A stretch of 64,000 nt of DNA from Bacillus sp. (in: firmicutes) (GCA_012842745.1 DUSF01000033.1:154156-218155), one strand, 5' to 3'; positions 8,014 through 16,794 are shown, counted from the first letter of the stretch. The notes: a model not told the origin generated them from the sequence alone. Numbers and translations: made by a program.

Positions 8014-8226
8014 ATGAAACTTGATAATCGCGGACTAGAACCGCCGCAGCCAATGATGAGAACACTCGCGGCACTTGAGGAATTGCCCGATGGTGAGGAA
8101 CTCATTATTAATAATGACCGTCGTCCAATGTTTCTATATCCTGAATTAGATGAACGAGGCTACAGCCACGAAACAATTGAACTTGAGGATGGCAGCTTTC
8201 AAATTACGATTCGTAAAGGAAATTAG
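8014..8226 (+). CDS. DUF2249 domain protein, second copy
   Basis: 70 residues beginning MKLDNRGLEPPQPMMRTLAA. The pattern LDNRGLEPPQPM, EELIINNDRRPMFLYPELDERGY is typical of the shorter DUF2249 subtype. ATG at 8014 has AAGGTGAG 7 nt upstream. It starts 13 nt after the first DUF2249 gene, so the two are translated from one transcript and may act together. Function unknown. Confidence 0.85.
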   Translation: MKLDNRGLEPPQPMMRTLAALEELPDGEELIINNDRRPMFLYPELDERGYSHETIELEDGSFQITIRKGN

Positions 8227-8238
8227 AAAGAAGGTAGT

Positions 8239-8877
8239 TCAGCTACACTTTGCTTGAACTACCTTTTCTATTTGTCCTTGTTTCATATAAAAAATTCGAT
8301 TGCCTAATTTCCTGGCCTCCTCATGGTCATGAGTGACCATAAGAATTGGTATATCCCATAATTTATGTAAGCGGAGCAATTCATCATGACATTGCATACG
8401 TGTCTCATAGTCTAAAGCTGAAAATGGCTCATCAAGCAATAATAGGCTTGGTTCCGTCGCCAGCGCCCTCGTTAAGGCAACTCTTTGTTTTTCCCCACCA
8501 GAAATTTCCCTTGGGTATTTATGTAGCAAATGCTTTATATTTAATACATCAATGATTTGATTTGTTAAACTTTCATTTTTCATTCCATACGAAATATTTT
8601 TCCAAACGGTCATATGGGGAAAGAGGGCGTAGTCTTGAAATAGATAGCCAATATTTCTTTTTTGTACTGGTAGCGGTTTTATTAAAGAAGTGAAAAAGTC
8701 TATACCGTTGTTTGCGATATAGCCCTTGTCAGGATGCGTTAAGCCTGCTATACAATTTAAAATCGTTGTTTTTCCTGAACCGGATGGCCCAAAAAGGATG
8801 GCCATTTCATTATCAATTTTAAAATCAACATTGATTGTAAAATGAGCGAGCTTTTTTATAATTTGAACCGATAACAT
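8239..8877 (-). CDS. modC: Molybdate ABC transporter, ATP-binding protein
   Basis: About 212 residues. Walker A is GPSGSGKT (near 31-38), then the Q-loop in YLFQDYALFPHMTV, the signature ISGGEKQR and Walker B SLLLLDEP with an H-loop HDHEEA. It powers molybdate import with ModA and ModB. It lacks the C-terminal MOP domain of E. coli ModC, as is usual for short Gram-positive forms. ATG at 8877 lines up with known ModC starts; a GTG at 8898 overlapping the modB stop would add seven residues. It is the last gene of modABC. Confidence 0.9.
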   Translation of the reverse strand: MLSVQIIKKLAHFTINVDFKIDNEMAILFGPSGSGKTTILNCIAGLTHPDKGYIANNGIDFFTSLIKPLPVQKRNIGYLFQDYALFPHMTVWKNISYGMKNESLTNQIIDVLNIKHLLHKYPREISGGEKQRVALTRALATEPSLLLLDEPFSALDYETRMQCHDELLRLHKLWDIPILMVTHDHEEARKLGNRIFYMKQGQIEKVVQAKCS

Positions 8878-8897
8878 AGGGGATACCCGCCTTTTCA

Positions 8898-9575
8898 CTA
8901 ATTTTCATCCGCATATTTCATAATATTCCGCCTGCTCCACCAATTGAGCCACATAATCGTGCTAAAGCCTAAAGCCACAATTATCATCACCCAAAACTGG
9001 GCCACATCCGTTTGCCCAGATTCTACCGCAAAATAAATAGCCATCGGGATTGTATCTGTCTTATTCGGAATGTATCCAGCAATCATTAAAGTAGCTCCAA
9101 ACTCCCCTAAGCCCCTTGCAAATGATAGGACAAGGCCTGACAATAAACCAGGCCAAGCAAGCGGGAAGGATATCGACCAAAATATTTTCCATTTTGAAGC
9201 TCCCATCGTTAGAGCAGCATTTTCTAAATTACGGTCATAATTTTGAAATGCCGCGGCTGCACTTTGATACATCAGCGGGAAAGAAACAACAATCGCGGCA
9301 ATGACAGCGCCAATCCAAGTAAAAACAATTTGGATATGAAACCATTCTAAAAGGAGGCTCCCTATTGGTCCATTTTTGCCAAACAGCATTAATAACCCAA
9401 AACCAACAACAGTAGGCGGAAGAACTAATGGAAGTAACAAAACAGATTCTATTATGCTTTTACCAAAAAAATTACGCCGTGAAAGAAATTTTGAAACAAC
9501 TAGGCCAGTTATAAAAACAAACACGGTGGAGATACTCGTAATTTTTAATGAAAGCAATAATGGGGAATAATTCAC
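8898..9575 (-). CDS. modB: Molybdate ABC transporter permease
   Basis: About 225 residues with five to six transmembrane segments and the EAA-type loop ENAALTMGASKWKIFWSISFPLAWPG that docks on ModC. LARGLGEFGATLMIAGYIP-like sequence is typical of ModB. GTG at 9575 is placed 11 nt after AGGAGG; further GTG codons at 9587 and 9584 lie within or beside that site. It is 25 nt downstream of modA. Confidence 0.93.
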   Translation of the reverse strand: MNYSPLLLSLKITSISTVFVFITGLVVSKFLSRRNFFGKSIIESVLLLPLVLPPTVVGFGLLMLFGKNGPIGSLLLEWFHIQIVFTWIGAVIAAIVVSFPLMYQSAAAAFQNYDRNLENAALTMGASKWKIFWSISFPLAWPGLLSGLVLSFARGLGEFGATLMIAGYIPNKTDTIPMAIYFAVESGQTDVAQFWVMIIVALGFSTIMWLNWWSRRNIMKYADEN

Positions 9576-9600
9576 TTGTATCACCACCTCCTATTTTACA

Positions 9601-10419
9601 TTACTTTACAAACCCATGCCTTTCTAATATATTTTGCCCAGCATCACTTTGTAAAAATTCAATGAACTGCTTTGCTTCCTCTTGATGTTTGCTATCAGCA
9701 GTCACTGCAGCAGGATATATAATTGGGGTATGTAGGCTTGCATCCGCTTCTGCTAACACTTTTACTTTATCAGATGTAAGTGCATCACTTAAATACACAA
9801 ATCCAATATCAGCATTGCCTGACTCAACATAGGTCAACACTTGGCGCACATCTTTCGCCAGCACTACTTTTGATTCGATTTCATCCCATTTACCGAGTTT
9901 CGTAATAATCTCTTTTGTATACGTGCCAACAGGTACACTTTCAGGATCACCAACAGCTATATGTGACAATGAACTTGGGTTAATCTCAGTAAATGAAGCG
10001 ATTCCGTAATCTTTATCTTTTGAACCTATTAACACAAGCTTGTTCCCTGTAAAATCTTGGCGTGAATCAGCTAGAATTAACGATTTATCTTCTAGTTCAT
10101 CCATCCTTTTTTGGTCTGCTGATAAAAATACATCTACAGGTGCTCCCTGTTCAATTTGTAATGCCAACTTACCTGAACCGTTAAAATTAAAAAGCAAGTG
10201 AACGGATTTATGCTCATTCTCATATGTTTGTTTCATTTCATTTAAGGCATCTGTGAGGCTTGCTGCTGCTGAAATCGTTAGTTCTATTGATTGTTTAGCT
10301 GGTTTTTCTTCTTTTGAATTTTCTACATTCGGCTCCAAAGCATTATTCCGGCTGCATCCAACTGATAATGCAATTACAAACAAGAAAGCAAGAAAACTAA
10401 GTAATACTCTTTTAGCCAT
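9601..10419 (-). CDS. modA: Molybdate-binding lipoprotein
   Basis: 272 residues with a lipoprotein signal peptide and lipobox LSVGC (Cys22). The mature part has the ModA hallmarks LTISAAASLTDALNEM, FNFNGSGKLALQIEQGAPVD and the C-terminal TPIIYPAAV. It captures molybdate outside the cell for ModBC. It heads modABC, which feeds the molybdopterin genes 5 kb away, and is divergent from the regulator at 10666 with two inverted repeats between. Confidence 0.95.
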   Translation of the reverse strand: MAKRVLLSFLAFLFVIALSVGCSRNNALEPNVENSKEEKPAKQSIELTISAAASLTDALNEMKQTYENEHKSVHLLFNFNGSGKLALQIEQGAPVDVFLSADQKRMDELEDKSLILADSRQDFTGNKLVLIGSKDKDYGIASFTEINPSSLSHIAVGDPESVPVGTYTKEIITKLGKWDEIESKVVLAKDVRQVLTYVESGNADIGFVYLSDALTSDKVKVLAEADASLHTPIIYPAAVTADSKHQEEAKQFIEFLQSDAGQNILERHGFVK

Positions 10420-10460
10420 ATTGTAACCTCCTACTAGCCTGCTTCATTATATTTAATTGT

Positions 10461-10488
10461 AATTAGATATAAATAAATATATCTAATT
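10461..10488. promoter_or_regulatory. Inverted repeat 1 in the modA/regulator intergenic region
   Basis: AATTAGATATA, 6 nt, TATATCTAATT: a perfect 11-bp inverted repeat. It shares the half-site AATTAGWTATA with inverted repeat 2 and lies between the divergent modA and the molybdate-type regulator, so it is a likely operator. Confidence 0.6.
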
Positions 10489-10498
10489 TATATTTCAT

Positions 10499-10547
10499 TA
10501 TAATTAGTTATATTCATTATGTAAATGATAAAATATAACTAATTATA
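10499..10547. promoter_or_regulatory. Inverted repeat 2 in the modA/regulator intergenic region
   Basis: TATAATTAGTTATAT (10499-10513) and its exact reverse complement (10533-10547) flank 19 nt. The arms contain the half-site AATTAGTTATA, closely matching inverted repeat 1. Confidence 0.6.
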
Positions 10548-10665
10548 AAATAGAAAATTTGCGGCAATAGCAAATTGCTATGTATTGTTATTACTGATAT
10601 CCTATGAAAAGTAATACTTATCAAACTTCAATAACATTCACTTTTGCAAAGAGGAGGGTGAAATA

Positions 10666-11613
10666 ATGGGAGAGCAATCTTTTACAACTGAAGAAATATC
10701 ACAATTATTAAAAGTATCTAAATTAACCGTCTATGATTTAATTAAAAAAGGAGAACTTAAATCATATCGTGTTGGTCGACAAATGCGAGTTGATGCTTCC
10801 GACCTTGAGGATTATAAACGGAGAGCAAAAGGCATTCCACCAACAGAGGAACAAGTGCTTCCTACAAGATTAGTGGTTTCCCCCAAACTAGAGCACTCCC
10901 CAGCTAACACTCGCTCACTCATTATTAGCGGACAAGATCTATGCCTAGATATTTTGAGTAAAAATATTGAAAAAAGCTCCAGCTTGTATCGCCCATTGCG
11001 ATCCTATGTTGGTAGCTTAGATAGCCTATTTTCAATGTATAAAGGAGAAGCTGACATCGTTAGTACCCATTTAATTGATGGAGATACTAAAGAATACAAC
11101 GTTTCTTATATTAGAAAAATCTTAGTCAGCCATCATTTTCTTGTGATAAACCTCATTTCCCGTTGGGCTGGTTTCTATGTAAAAAAAGGGAATCCTAAAG
11201 GTATTCGAACTTGGATTGACTTGGCAAGTAATCCGACATTAAAATTTGTCAACCGGGAAAAAGGCTCTGGTGCAAGAATTTTAGTCGATGAAATGCTAAG
11301 AGTACATAATATTGAGGAAACAAAGATTAATGGATATTTCCAAGAGGAAAATTCTCACCTTGGTGTGGCTGGAATGGTTGCAAAAGGAGAAGTTGATGTT
11401 GGAGTTGGCATTGAAAAAGCCGCTCACATAGCTAGGATTGATTTCATCCCATTAGTGAAAGAACAGTATGACCTCGTGATTTTAAAAACAGAAGAAAATA
11501 AAGAATTAATTACATTGTTAACAACTATTCTACAATCTGCAAAATTTAAAGAAGAGCTGTTGGCATTGGGATATGATGTTTCACAAACAGGTACTATAAT
11601 TTATGAACAATAA
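10666..11613 (+). CDS. Helix-turn-helix regulator with molybdate-type substrate-binding domain
   Basis: 315 residues. Residues about 5-55 form an excisionase-type winged helix (TTEEISQLLKVSKLTVYDLIKKGELKS... shortened here). Residues about 90-310 form a PBP-like domain of the COG1910 kind, with VNREKGSGARILVDEML and AAVAxGEVDVGVGI-like sequence. Such fusions are thought to sense molybdate or tungstate and control their uptake. It is divergent from modABC, and the paired palindromes in between are its likely operators. ATG at 10666 follows GAGGAGGGTG. Confidence 0.88.
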   Translation: MGEQSFTTEEISQLLKVSKLTVYDLIKKGELKSYRVGRQMRVDASDLEDYKRRAKGIPPTEEQVLPTRLVVSPKLEHSPANTRSLIISGQDLCLDILSKNIEKSSSLYRPLRSYVGSLDSLFSMYKGEADIVSTHLIDGDTKEYNVSYIRKILVSHHFLVINLISRWAGFYVKKGNPKGIRTWIDLASNPTLKFVNREKGSGARILVDEMLRVHNIEETKINGYFQEENSHLGVAGMVAKGEVDVGVGIEKAAHIARIDFIPLVKEQYDLVILKTEENKELITLLTTILQSAKFKEELLALGYDVSQTGTIIYEQ

Positions 11614-11631
11614 CAACGTAACAACGAAACA

Positions 11632-11663
11632 CGGGGACGTTAAAATGAAACCGTCCCCGCATT
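11632..11663 (+). terminator. Hairpin after the mod regulator
   Basis: CGGGGACG and CGTCCCCG form an 8-bp GC-rich stem around 12 nt, with a T-rich but interrupted tail. It lies between convergent genes and probably ends transcription. Confidence 0.55.
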
Positions 11664-11677
11664 CTTTCTGTTTTCCA

Positions 11678-11821
11678 TTAACTACATTTATCCTTTGTTT
11701 TGCACGAATTTTCTATCGCACAACCCGCGCATTTTCCTTTTTTGCTATTTTTAATATATTTCATTAGAGCCCAAGCAGCATAACCAAAAATGGCTAGACC
11801 GATTATAATATTTGCTATCAT
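11678..11821 (-). CDS. FeoB-associated Cys-rich membrane protein
   Basis: 47 residues, one N-terminal membrane segment (MIANIIIGLAIFGYAAWAL) and a short tail with four cysteines in CAGCAIENSC and KDKCS. This matches the small Cys-rich proteins found beside FeoB in Firmicutes; they may bind iron or take FeoC's place, but this is not proven. The ATG at 11821 follows a GAGGCGGGG site. It is 30 nt downstream of feoB in the same operon. Confidence 0.88.
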   Translation of the reverse strand: MIANIIIGLAIFGYAAWALMKYIKNSKKGKCAGCAIENSCKTKDKCS

Positions 11822-11851
11822 AGATTTCCCCGCCTCTCTAGAAGCATACTA

Positions 11852-13879
11852 TTACGCAAATCCCAGCGCCCGACCAACTTGGTAAATAAGCAAACAAAGC
11901 ACATATGCTAATATCAATGCATATCCTATCGCAAGCGCGGTCCACTTAAATGACCCAGTTTCTTTTTGAATAGTAGCTGTTGTTGCCAAGCAAGGGACAT
12001 ACAACAGAACAAACGCCATAAATGTAAAAGCCGAAAGTGGTGTATAGGCAGTTGCTAATAACCCTTGTAAGGAATTAACATCTGGAACGTGATAAATAAT
12101 ATTCATCGTTGATACAACGACTTCCTTCGCAAAGAAACCAGTTAATAAAGAAGCCCCCGCCTGCCACGTACCAAAACCAATTGGTGCTATCAGCGGTGCC
12201 ATTACGCTTCCAATCATCGCAAGATAGCTATCATCCATTTCAACAGCTAAACCACCAGGACCAGCGTATGCTAACAACCAAATAATTACAGATCCTGCAA
12301 AAATAAATGTCCCTGCTTTCTTGACAAAACCTTTCCCTTTATCCCAGGTGCTTCTTGCTAATGTTTGAAACTGTGGCACGCGATAAGGCGGCAGCTCAAT
12401 GACAAATACCGATGCTTCACTTTTCAAAATCGTCGAAGAAAATATTTTCGCTACAATAAAAGCCATTACAATTCCAAGCACATACAGCGCTAAAACTACA
12501 ATTGCTTGGTGTGCGGCGAAAAATGCACCTACAAATAAAGCATAGACTGGGAGCCGTGCTGAACATGACATCAGCGGCGTTAAAAGAATGGTCAACAACC
12601 GTTCCTTTGGCTGTTCAATTGTCCTTGCGGCCATAACCCCTGGAACATTACAACCAAAGCCAATAATCATTGGGATAAATGATTTTCCATTTAAACCAAT
12701 CGCCTCCATCATCCTGTCCATAACTAAGGCAACTCGAGCCATGTAGCCGGAATCCTCTAGAAACGAAATAAAGAAAAAGAGAATAAAAATTTGTGGAACA
12801 AATACTAAAACACCGCCCACACCTGCTACAATACCGTCTAATATTAATGATTGAATAAACTCTGAGGCACCAATACTTATTAACCCCGCAGTAAGCCATT
12901 CTGTTAATGGGCCTGAAAAAAATGCATCAAGTGCATCTGAAAGTGGAAAACCTAGCCAATTAAACGTTAACATAAACATCATAAACATAAAGAATAGAAA
13001 AATTGGAATACCCAACACTTTATGAGTAACTATTTTATCAATCTGTTCAGTTAATGTTTGTTTTCCAGCCGCCTTTCGTTCAGCTGCACCGCTGATCACT
13101 TTCTCAATGAACATTCTTCTAACATCGTAAATCGCTTGAAATAAAGACTTACCTTCATTTTTTTCAATCAAATTTGCTTCCGTATCTTTATGCAAGCAAT
13201 CTAATTCATCTTTTGCAATAAAATCTTGTAAATATTCAAATACAGCTTTATTTCCTTCAAAAAATTGTAAGGCTAACCATCTTAATGGTGGAAGTTCGCG
13301 CACGATTGAATCTCTTCTATTAACGACTAATTGACGAAAACGATCAATCCCCTTTTCAATTACTGAACCATAATATAATTGAAGAGGTTCTTTATGTTCC
13401 GTAGAAGAGATTACTAATTGTTGGCTTAATTCGTTGCATCCTTTTCCTGTACGCGCTATAATTGGGACAATTCTTACACCGAGCTGTTTAGCTAATAATT
13501 TTTCATCAATAAAAATACCGCGATTTTTTGCAACGTCCATCATATTTAGACCAATAATCAATGGTTTGCCAAATTCCAGTAATTGAACAGTCAAATGTAA
13601 ATTACGTTCTAATTGTGATGCGTCAACAATATTTAAAATCTCTGTAAAAGATTCCTGAAGCAAAAAGTTTGTTACAACCGTTTCATCTTTTGATAATGGG
13701 CTTAAAGAATATATGCCTGGGAGATCGATGATTTGTCCTTGCTTGTCGCGCAGTAGCCCAACCTTTTTTTCAACTGTTACACCGCTCCAGTTCCCTACAT
13801 ATTCATAGGAACCTGTTAAACTATTAAAAAGCGATGTTTTCCCAGTATTTGGGTTGCCAAATAAAGCTATCTCTAACAT
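11852..13879 (-). CDS. feoB: Ferrous iron transporter B
   Basis: 675 residues. The N-terminal G domain has G1 GNPNTGKTS (8-16), G3 DLPG and G4 NMMD. It is followed by a helical domain and about eight membrane helices with two gate-like repeats (GFGCNVPGVMAARTIE and LLTPLMSCSARLPVYALF). FeoB imports Fe2+ under anoxic conditions. The start overlaps the end of feoA by 7 nt, so translation is probably coupled. Confidence 0.97.
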   Translation of the reverse strand: MLEIALFGNPNTGKTSLFNSLTGSYEYVGNWSGVTVEKKVGLLRDKQGQIIDLPGIYSLSPLSKDETVVTNFLLQESFTEILNIVDASQLERNLHLTVQLLEFGKPLIIGLNMMDVAKNRGIFIDEKLLAKQLGVRIVPIIARTGKGCNELSQQLVISSTEHKEPLQLYYGSVIEKGIDRFRQLVVNRRDSIVRELPPLRWLALQFFEGNKAVFEYLQDFIAKDELDCLHKDTEANLIEKNEGKSLFQAIYDVRRMFIEKVISGAAERKAAGKQTLTEQIDKIVTHKVLGIPIFLFFMFMMFMLTFNWLGFPLSDALDAFFSGPLTEWLTAGLISIGASEFIQSLILDGIVAGVGGVLVFVPQIFILFFFISFLEDSGYMARVALVMDRMMEAIGLNGKSFIPMIIGFGCNVPGVMAARTIEQPKERLLTILLTPLMSCSARLPVYALFVGAFFAAHQAIVVLALYVLGIVMAFIVAKIFSSTILKSEASVFVIELPPYRVPQFQTLARSTWDKGKGFVKKAGTFIFAGSVIIWLLAYAGPGGLAVEMDDSYLAMIGSVMAPLIAPIGFGTWQAGASLLTGFFAKEVVVSTMNIIYHVPDVNSLQGLLATAYTPLSAFTFMAFVLLYVPCLATTATIQKETGSFKWTALAIGYALILAYVLCLLIYQVGRALGFA

Positions 13880-14103
13880 ACTTTTTCAACACGAATCGTT
13901 CCAGCTTCATGGCGACGAATACCGACACATTGACCGAACGTCTCAATCATATACGGACCACCAAAAGGCATATTGCACTTTAAACACACTTCCACACCTT
14001 CATAAATACCCATATCTATTAATCTACGTCTCACAATATCAGAAAGCTTAGAAAAATCTCTGATTCTAGCTTTTTCACCTTGTTTTAATTCAGCTAATAC
14101 CAT
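13873..14103 (-). CDS. feoA: Ferrous iron transport protein A
   Basis: 76 residues with an SH3-like FeoA fold (VLAELKQGEKARIRDF, RRRLIDMGIYEGVEV, VGIRRHEAGTIRV). It is a cytosolic partner of FeoB. The ATG at 14103 has GGAGGGATGA just upstream, and a Fur box lies 22 nt upstream of the start. Confidence 0.94.
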   Translation of the reverse strand: MVLAELKQGEKARIRDFSKLSDIVRRRLIDMGIYEGVEVCLKCNMPFGGPYMIETFGQCVGIRRHEAGTIRVEKVC

Positions 14104-14124
14104 CGTTCATCCCTCCGTATTAAG

Positions 14125-14143
14125 GATAATGAAAATCATTCTC
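14125..14143 (-). promoter_or_regulatory. Fur box of feoAB
   Basis: GATAATGAAAATCATTCTC matches the 19-bp Fur consensus GATAATGATAATCATTATC at 17 positions. It sits just upstream of feoA and indicates iron repression. Confidence 0.85.
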
Positions 14144-14240
14144 ATTTATAATTATAAAAAAGTTTACACTTATTTTCAATAGCAAATTAAATATCCAACA
14201 AAAATATATGAAATATTTGAAGCTAATAGACAGGATCTGT

Positions 14241-14304
14241 CCATAAGTCGGTTATAGCGACCAAATTTAATCAGGCCATCTCGAGAAGTATAATCGACTT
14301 ATGG
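14241..14304. repeat. Long imperfect inverted repeat between feoA and moaD
   Basis: CCATAAGTCGGTTATA (14241-14256) pairs with 14289-14304 over 16 bp with one mismatch around a 32-nt loop. A second small palindrome, GACAGGATCTGTC, abuts it on the left. It follows moaD on the minus strand but has no T-run there, so it may be a small interspersed repeat or an unusual 3' structure. Confidence 0.5.
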
Positions 14305-14313
14305 AGCATCTTT

Positions 14314-14544
14314 TTATCCACCACTCACTGGTGGAATGAGTGCTACGATATCACCATCGCACAGCTCCAAAGCATCATCCGCATATTCCTCATTTACAGC
14401 CACCATTACAGATTGAAGGGATATATTATATTTTTCAGAGATTTTTTGTTTAAGACCTTCTACGGTAATCGGGAGTTCTGTCCAGATAAGCTTTGATTCA
14501 CCAATCGCTTCCTCAAGATGTGCAAATAATAATATATTAATCAT
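14314..14544 (-). CDS. moaD: Molybdopterin synthase small subunit MoaD
   Basis: 76 residues with a ubiquitin-like fold (MINILLFAHLEEAIGESKL), ending in the Gly-Gly tail PPVSGG that carries the sulfur as a thiocarboxylate. It partners MoaE to make molybdopterin. The ATG at 14544 has AAGGAGG 8 nt upstream and overlaps the moaE stop by 8 nt. It is the last gene of moeA-mobB-moaE-moaD. Confidence 0.94.
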   Translation of the reverse strand: MINILLFAHLEEAIGESKLIWTELPITVEGLKQKISEKYNISLQSVMVAVNEEYADDALELCDGDIVALIPPVSGG

Positions 14545-15013
14545 GGCCAAGGTCCTCCTTTTCTGGCTTTCCGGAAGGGTAGGCTTTTTTTTCAAGCTGG
14601 TCGCCAATCCACTCTTCTCCATCTTCCCAATGCTCTTTTTTCCATATCGGAACAATTTCTTTTATGCGCTCGATTGCATAACGGCTCGCCTCAAAAGACT
14701 CCGCACGATGCGGAGTCGAAACAGCGATGACAACAGCGATATCTGATATTTCAAGCCTGCCAATTCGATGGGTAATTGCGATATTCGCTTCTGGCCACTT
14801 TGCTTTGATTTCAGCACCGATTTGCGCTAATTTCTTCTCAGCCATCGACTCATATGCGGCATATTCGAGATAAAGTGTTTTTTTTCCTTTTGTCAGCTCT
14901 CGTACTGTTCCAATAAATGTATTAATCGCTCCAGCCTCACAGCGGACAACCTTGTTTGTAACCTGTTCAATCGCAATGGGGTCTTTCGTAATTAAAAATA
15001 GTCGCTCACTCAA
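14537..15013 (-). CDS. moaE: Molybdopterin synthase catalytic subunit MoaE
   Basis: 158 residues with the family sequence GAINTFIGTVRELTKGKKTLYLEYAAYE (part) and the catalytic lysines in IVPIWKKEHWEDGEEWIG. It converts precursor Z to molybdopterin using sulfur from MoaD. The start is TTG at 15013, right after the mobB stop, with AAGGAAG 6 nt upstream. Confidence 0.95.
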   Translation of the reverse strand: MSERLFLITKDPIAIEQVTNKVVRCEAGAINTFIGTVRELTKGKKTLYLEYAAYESMAEKKLAQIGAEIKAKWPEANIAITHRIGRLEISDIAVVIAVSTPHRAESFEASRYAIERIKEIVPIWKKEHWEDGEEWIGDQLEKKAYPSGKPEKEDLGHD

Positions 15014-15541
15014 TCAAATCTTCCTTTCAAAATAGGTTTTTATCCAAGTCAAATAGTCCTTTTCATCATTTATATGAAAAGCTGGAATACCTATTTCCCC
15101 CTTACAGGGTTTATCCCAATAGATCATTGCCTTAATATTTTCTAACTGTTCCAAAAGAATGTAATCCTCCTCTAATCGTAGCAGCACGACTTTTGGGAAA
15201 TATTCTCTTTTAAAACCTTCTATAAGGATGATATCAATCGGCAATTGCCTATAAAACGCTACCATATCATTAAGCGTCCAGCCATCGGCATTGAACGCTT
15301 CGATTTGCAGCATTCCTTCTCCTTCAACGGCGCTCACCGTTGCACCAGCATGACGATGTTTGGCAGTGTCCTTATCCGCATCGAATGCATCCGGAGCACC
15401 ACCATGTCCATGGTGCTTAATTGTACCGACGCGAATGCCAGCCTGACTTAATTCCTTGATAATTTTCGTTAGTAAGGTTGTTTTCCCACTATTTTGATAG
15501 CCAACAATTTGTAAAATAGGAACTGTTAATTCCACGGCCAC
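15014..15541 (-). CDS. mobB: Molybdopterin-guanine dinucleotide biosynthesis protein B
   Basis: 175 residues. The P-loop GYQNSGKTTL (about 14-23) and the KHHGHGG segment are typical of MobB, a GTP-binding helper in making the guanine dinucleotide form of the cofactor used by nitrate reductase-type enzymes. The GTG start at 15541 overlaps the moeA end by 16 nt. The mobA gene is not in this window. Confidence 0.93.
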   Translation of the reverse strand: MAVELTVPILQIVGYQNSGKTTLLTKIIKELSQAGIRVGTIKHHGHGGAPDAFDADKDTAKHRHAGATVSAVEGEGMLQIEAFNADGWTLNDMVAFYRQLPIDIILIEGFKREYFPKVVLLRLEEDYILLEQLENIKAMIYWDKPCKGEIGIPAFHINDEKDYLTWIKTYFERKI

Positions 15542-16794
15542 TCGCTACCTTTTTGGTCTTCTAGTAACAATACTTCAACCTCGTCACCTGTACTATATCC
15601 TCTTGTGCCTCCTGGAAGAATCATGAGCGCATTGCAATCTACTAAAGAAGTTACAACATTTGATTTATCAAGGCCTGATGGCTCGACAAACAATTTGCCG
15701 TCATTGTAGACCAACCTACTTCTTACAAATCTTGTAAAAGGATTTGGTTTTGGAAAATCCGTGTATAATGTCGCTTTAATTTTTTGTAAATACGGTTTCT
15801 TTGAATGGAACCAGCTTCTAATTATCGGTCTTGTAAATAGTTCAAAGCCTACAAAGCATGCCGATGGGTTTCCAGAAAGTCCAAATAAAAGCTTGCCGTT
15901 AAACTCAGCAACAGTAGTCACACTGCCAGGCCTCATAGCAATTTTATTAAATAGAACTGCTGCCCCTAATTTTTTGTATATTTCAGGCATATAATCATAA
16001 TCACCGACAGATACTCCGCCAGTTGTAATGAGCATATCGACTTCATTCAATGCGTTTTTTACAGCTTCAAAGCATGTGTCAAAATCATCTTCTAATTTTC
16101 CAAAATATTTAGGCTCGGCTCCTGCTCTTTTTATTTGCGAAGCAATCATGTAGGCATTACTATTACGAATTTTTCCTGGTTGCATTGCTTCATCTACATC
16201 TAATAATTCTGTCCCAGTTGCATAAAGGCCGACGACTGTTTTTTTTACAACTGGCACTTTAGCATATCCAAAAGTAGCTAAAACAGCCTTGATACCAGGA
16301 TTGATATACCGTCCCTCTTCTACTAAAATTTCTCCTACCTTTGTTTCAGATGCTTGATATGAAACATTATCACCAGGTTTATATGGTCTTTTAATCATCA
16401 TATAAGGCTTGCCATCTTTTACAATATCTTTTGCCAATTCAAGCATAACAACAGCATTACATTCCTTTGGCATTTGCGCCCCTGTCATAATTCTAACAGC
16501 TTGAAAAGGGCCCACTTTCTTCTTTGCTACATAACCAGCACCAATCTCCTCAATAACCTCAAATTCAATAGGTTGATCTTGGGTTGCATCCTTTGAATCC
16601 TCAGCTCTAATCGCGAAGCCATCATATGGTGAGCGATCAAATGGTGGAATATCATGGCTTGCCTTAACATCCTCCCCTAAATATCTTTCATCACATTCAT
16701 TTATAGAAACGTATTCAATATCTCCCTTAAGAGCATATTTCATAACGCGATTGACTGCTTCTGCTACTTTAATTGGGTCTCTTTTATCCAGCAA
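15526..16794 (-). CDS. moeA: Molybdopterin molybdenumtransferase
   Basis: About 422 residues. Hallmarks are PPFDRSPYDGFAIRAED, the GAQMPKECNAVVMLE stretch, TTGGVSVGDYDYM, AMRPGS and the substrate loop GLSGNPSACF. It inserts molybdate into adenylylated molybdopterin. The chosen start is TTG at 16794, giving MLDKRDPIKVAEAV, which lines up with known MoeA N-termini and has AAGGGGG 8 nt upstream; a TTG at 16818 would add eight residues without a good site. An Fnr box at -41.5 places the whole moeA-mobB-moaE-moaD operon under anaerobic control. Confidence 0.95.
   Translation of the reverse strand: MLDKRDPIKVAEAVNRVMKYALKGDIEYVSINECDERYLGEDVKASHDIPPFDRSPYDGFAIRAEDSKDATQDQPIEFEVIEEIGAGYVAKKKVGPFQAVRIMTGAQMPKECNAVVMLELAKDIVKDGKPYMMIKRPYKPGDNVSYQASETKVGEILVEEGRYINPGIKAVLATFGYAKVPVVKKTVVGLYATGTELLDVDEAMQPGKIRNSNAYMIASQIKRAGAEPKYFGKLEDDFDTCFEAVKNALNEVDMLITTGGVSVGDYDYMPEIYKKLGAAVLFNKIAMRPGSVTTVAEFNGKLLFGLSGNPSACFVGFELFTRPIIRSWFHSKKPYLQKIKATLYTDFPKPNPFTRFVRSRLVYNDGKLFVEPSGLDKSNVVTSLVDCNALMILPGGTRGYSTGDEVEVLLLEDQKGSEWPWN

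Noticed and set aside
14241..14304. Molybdenum cofactor riboswitch
   Set aside because: The hairpin lies downstream of moaD and feoA starts, not in a leader, and lacks the multi-stem layout of the Moco motif.
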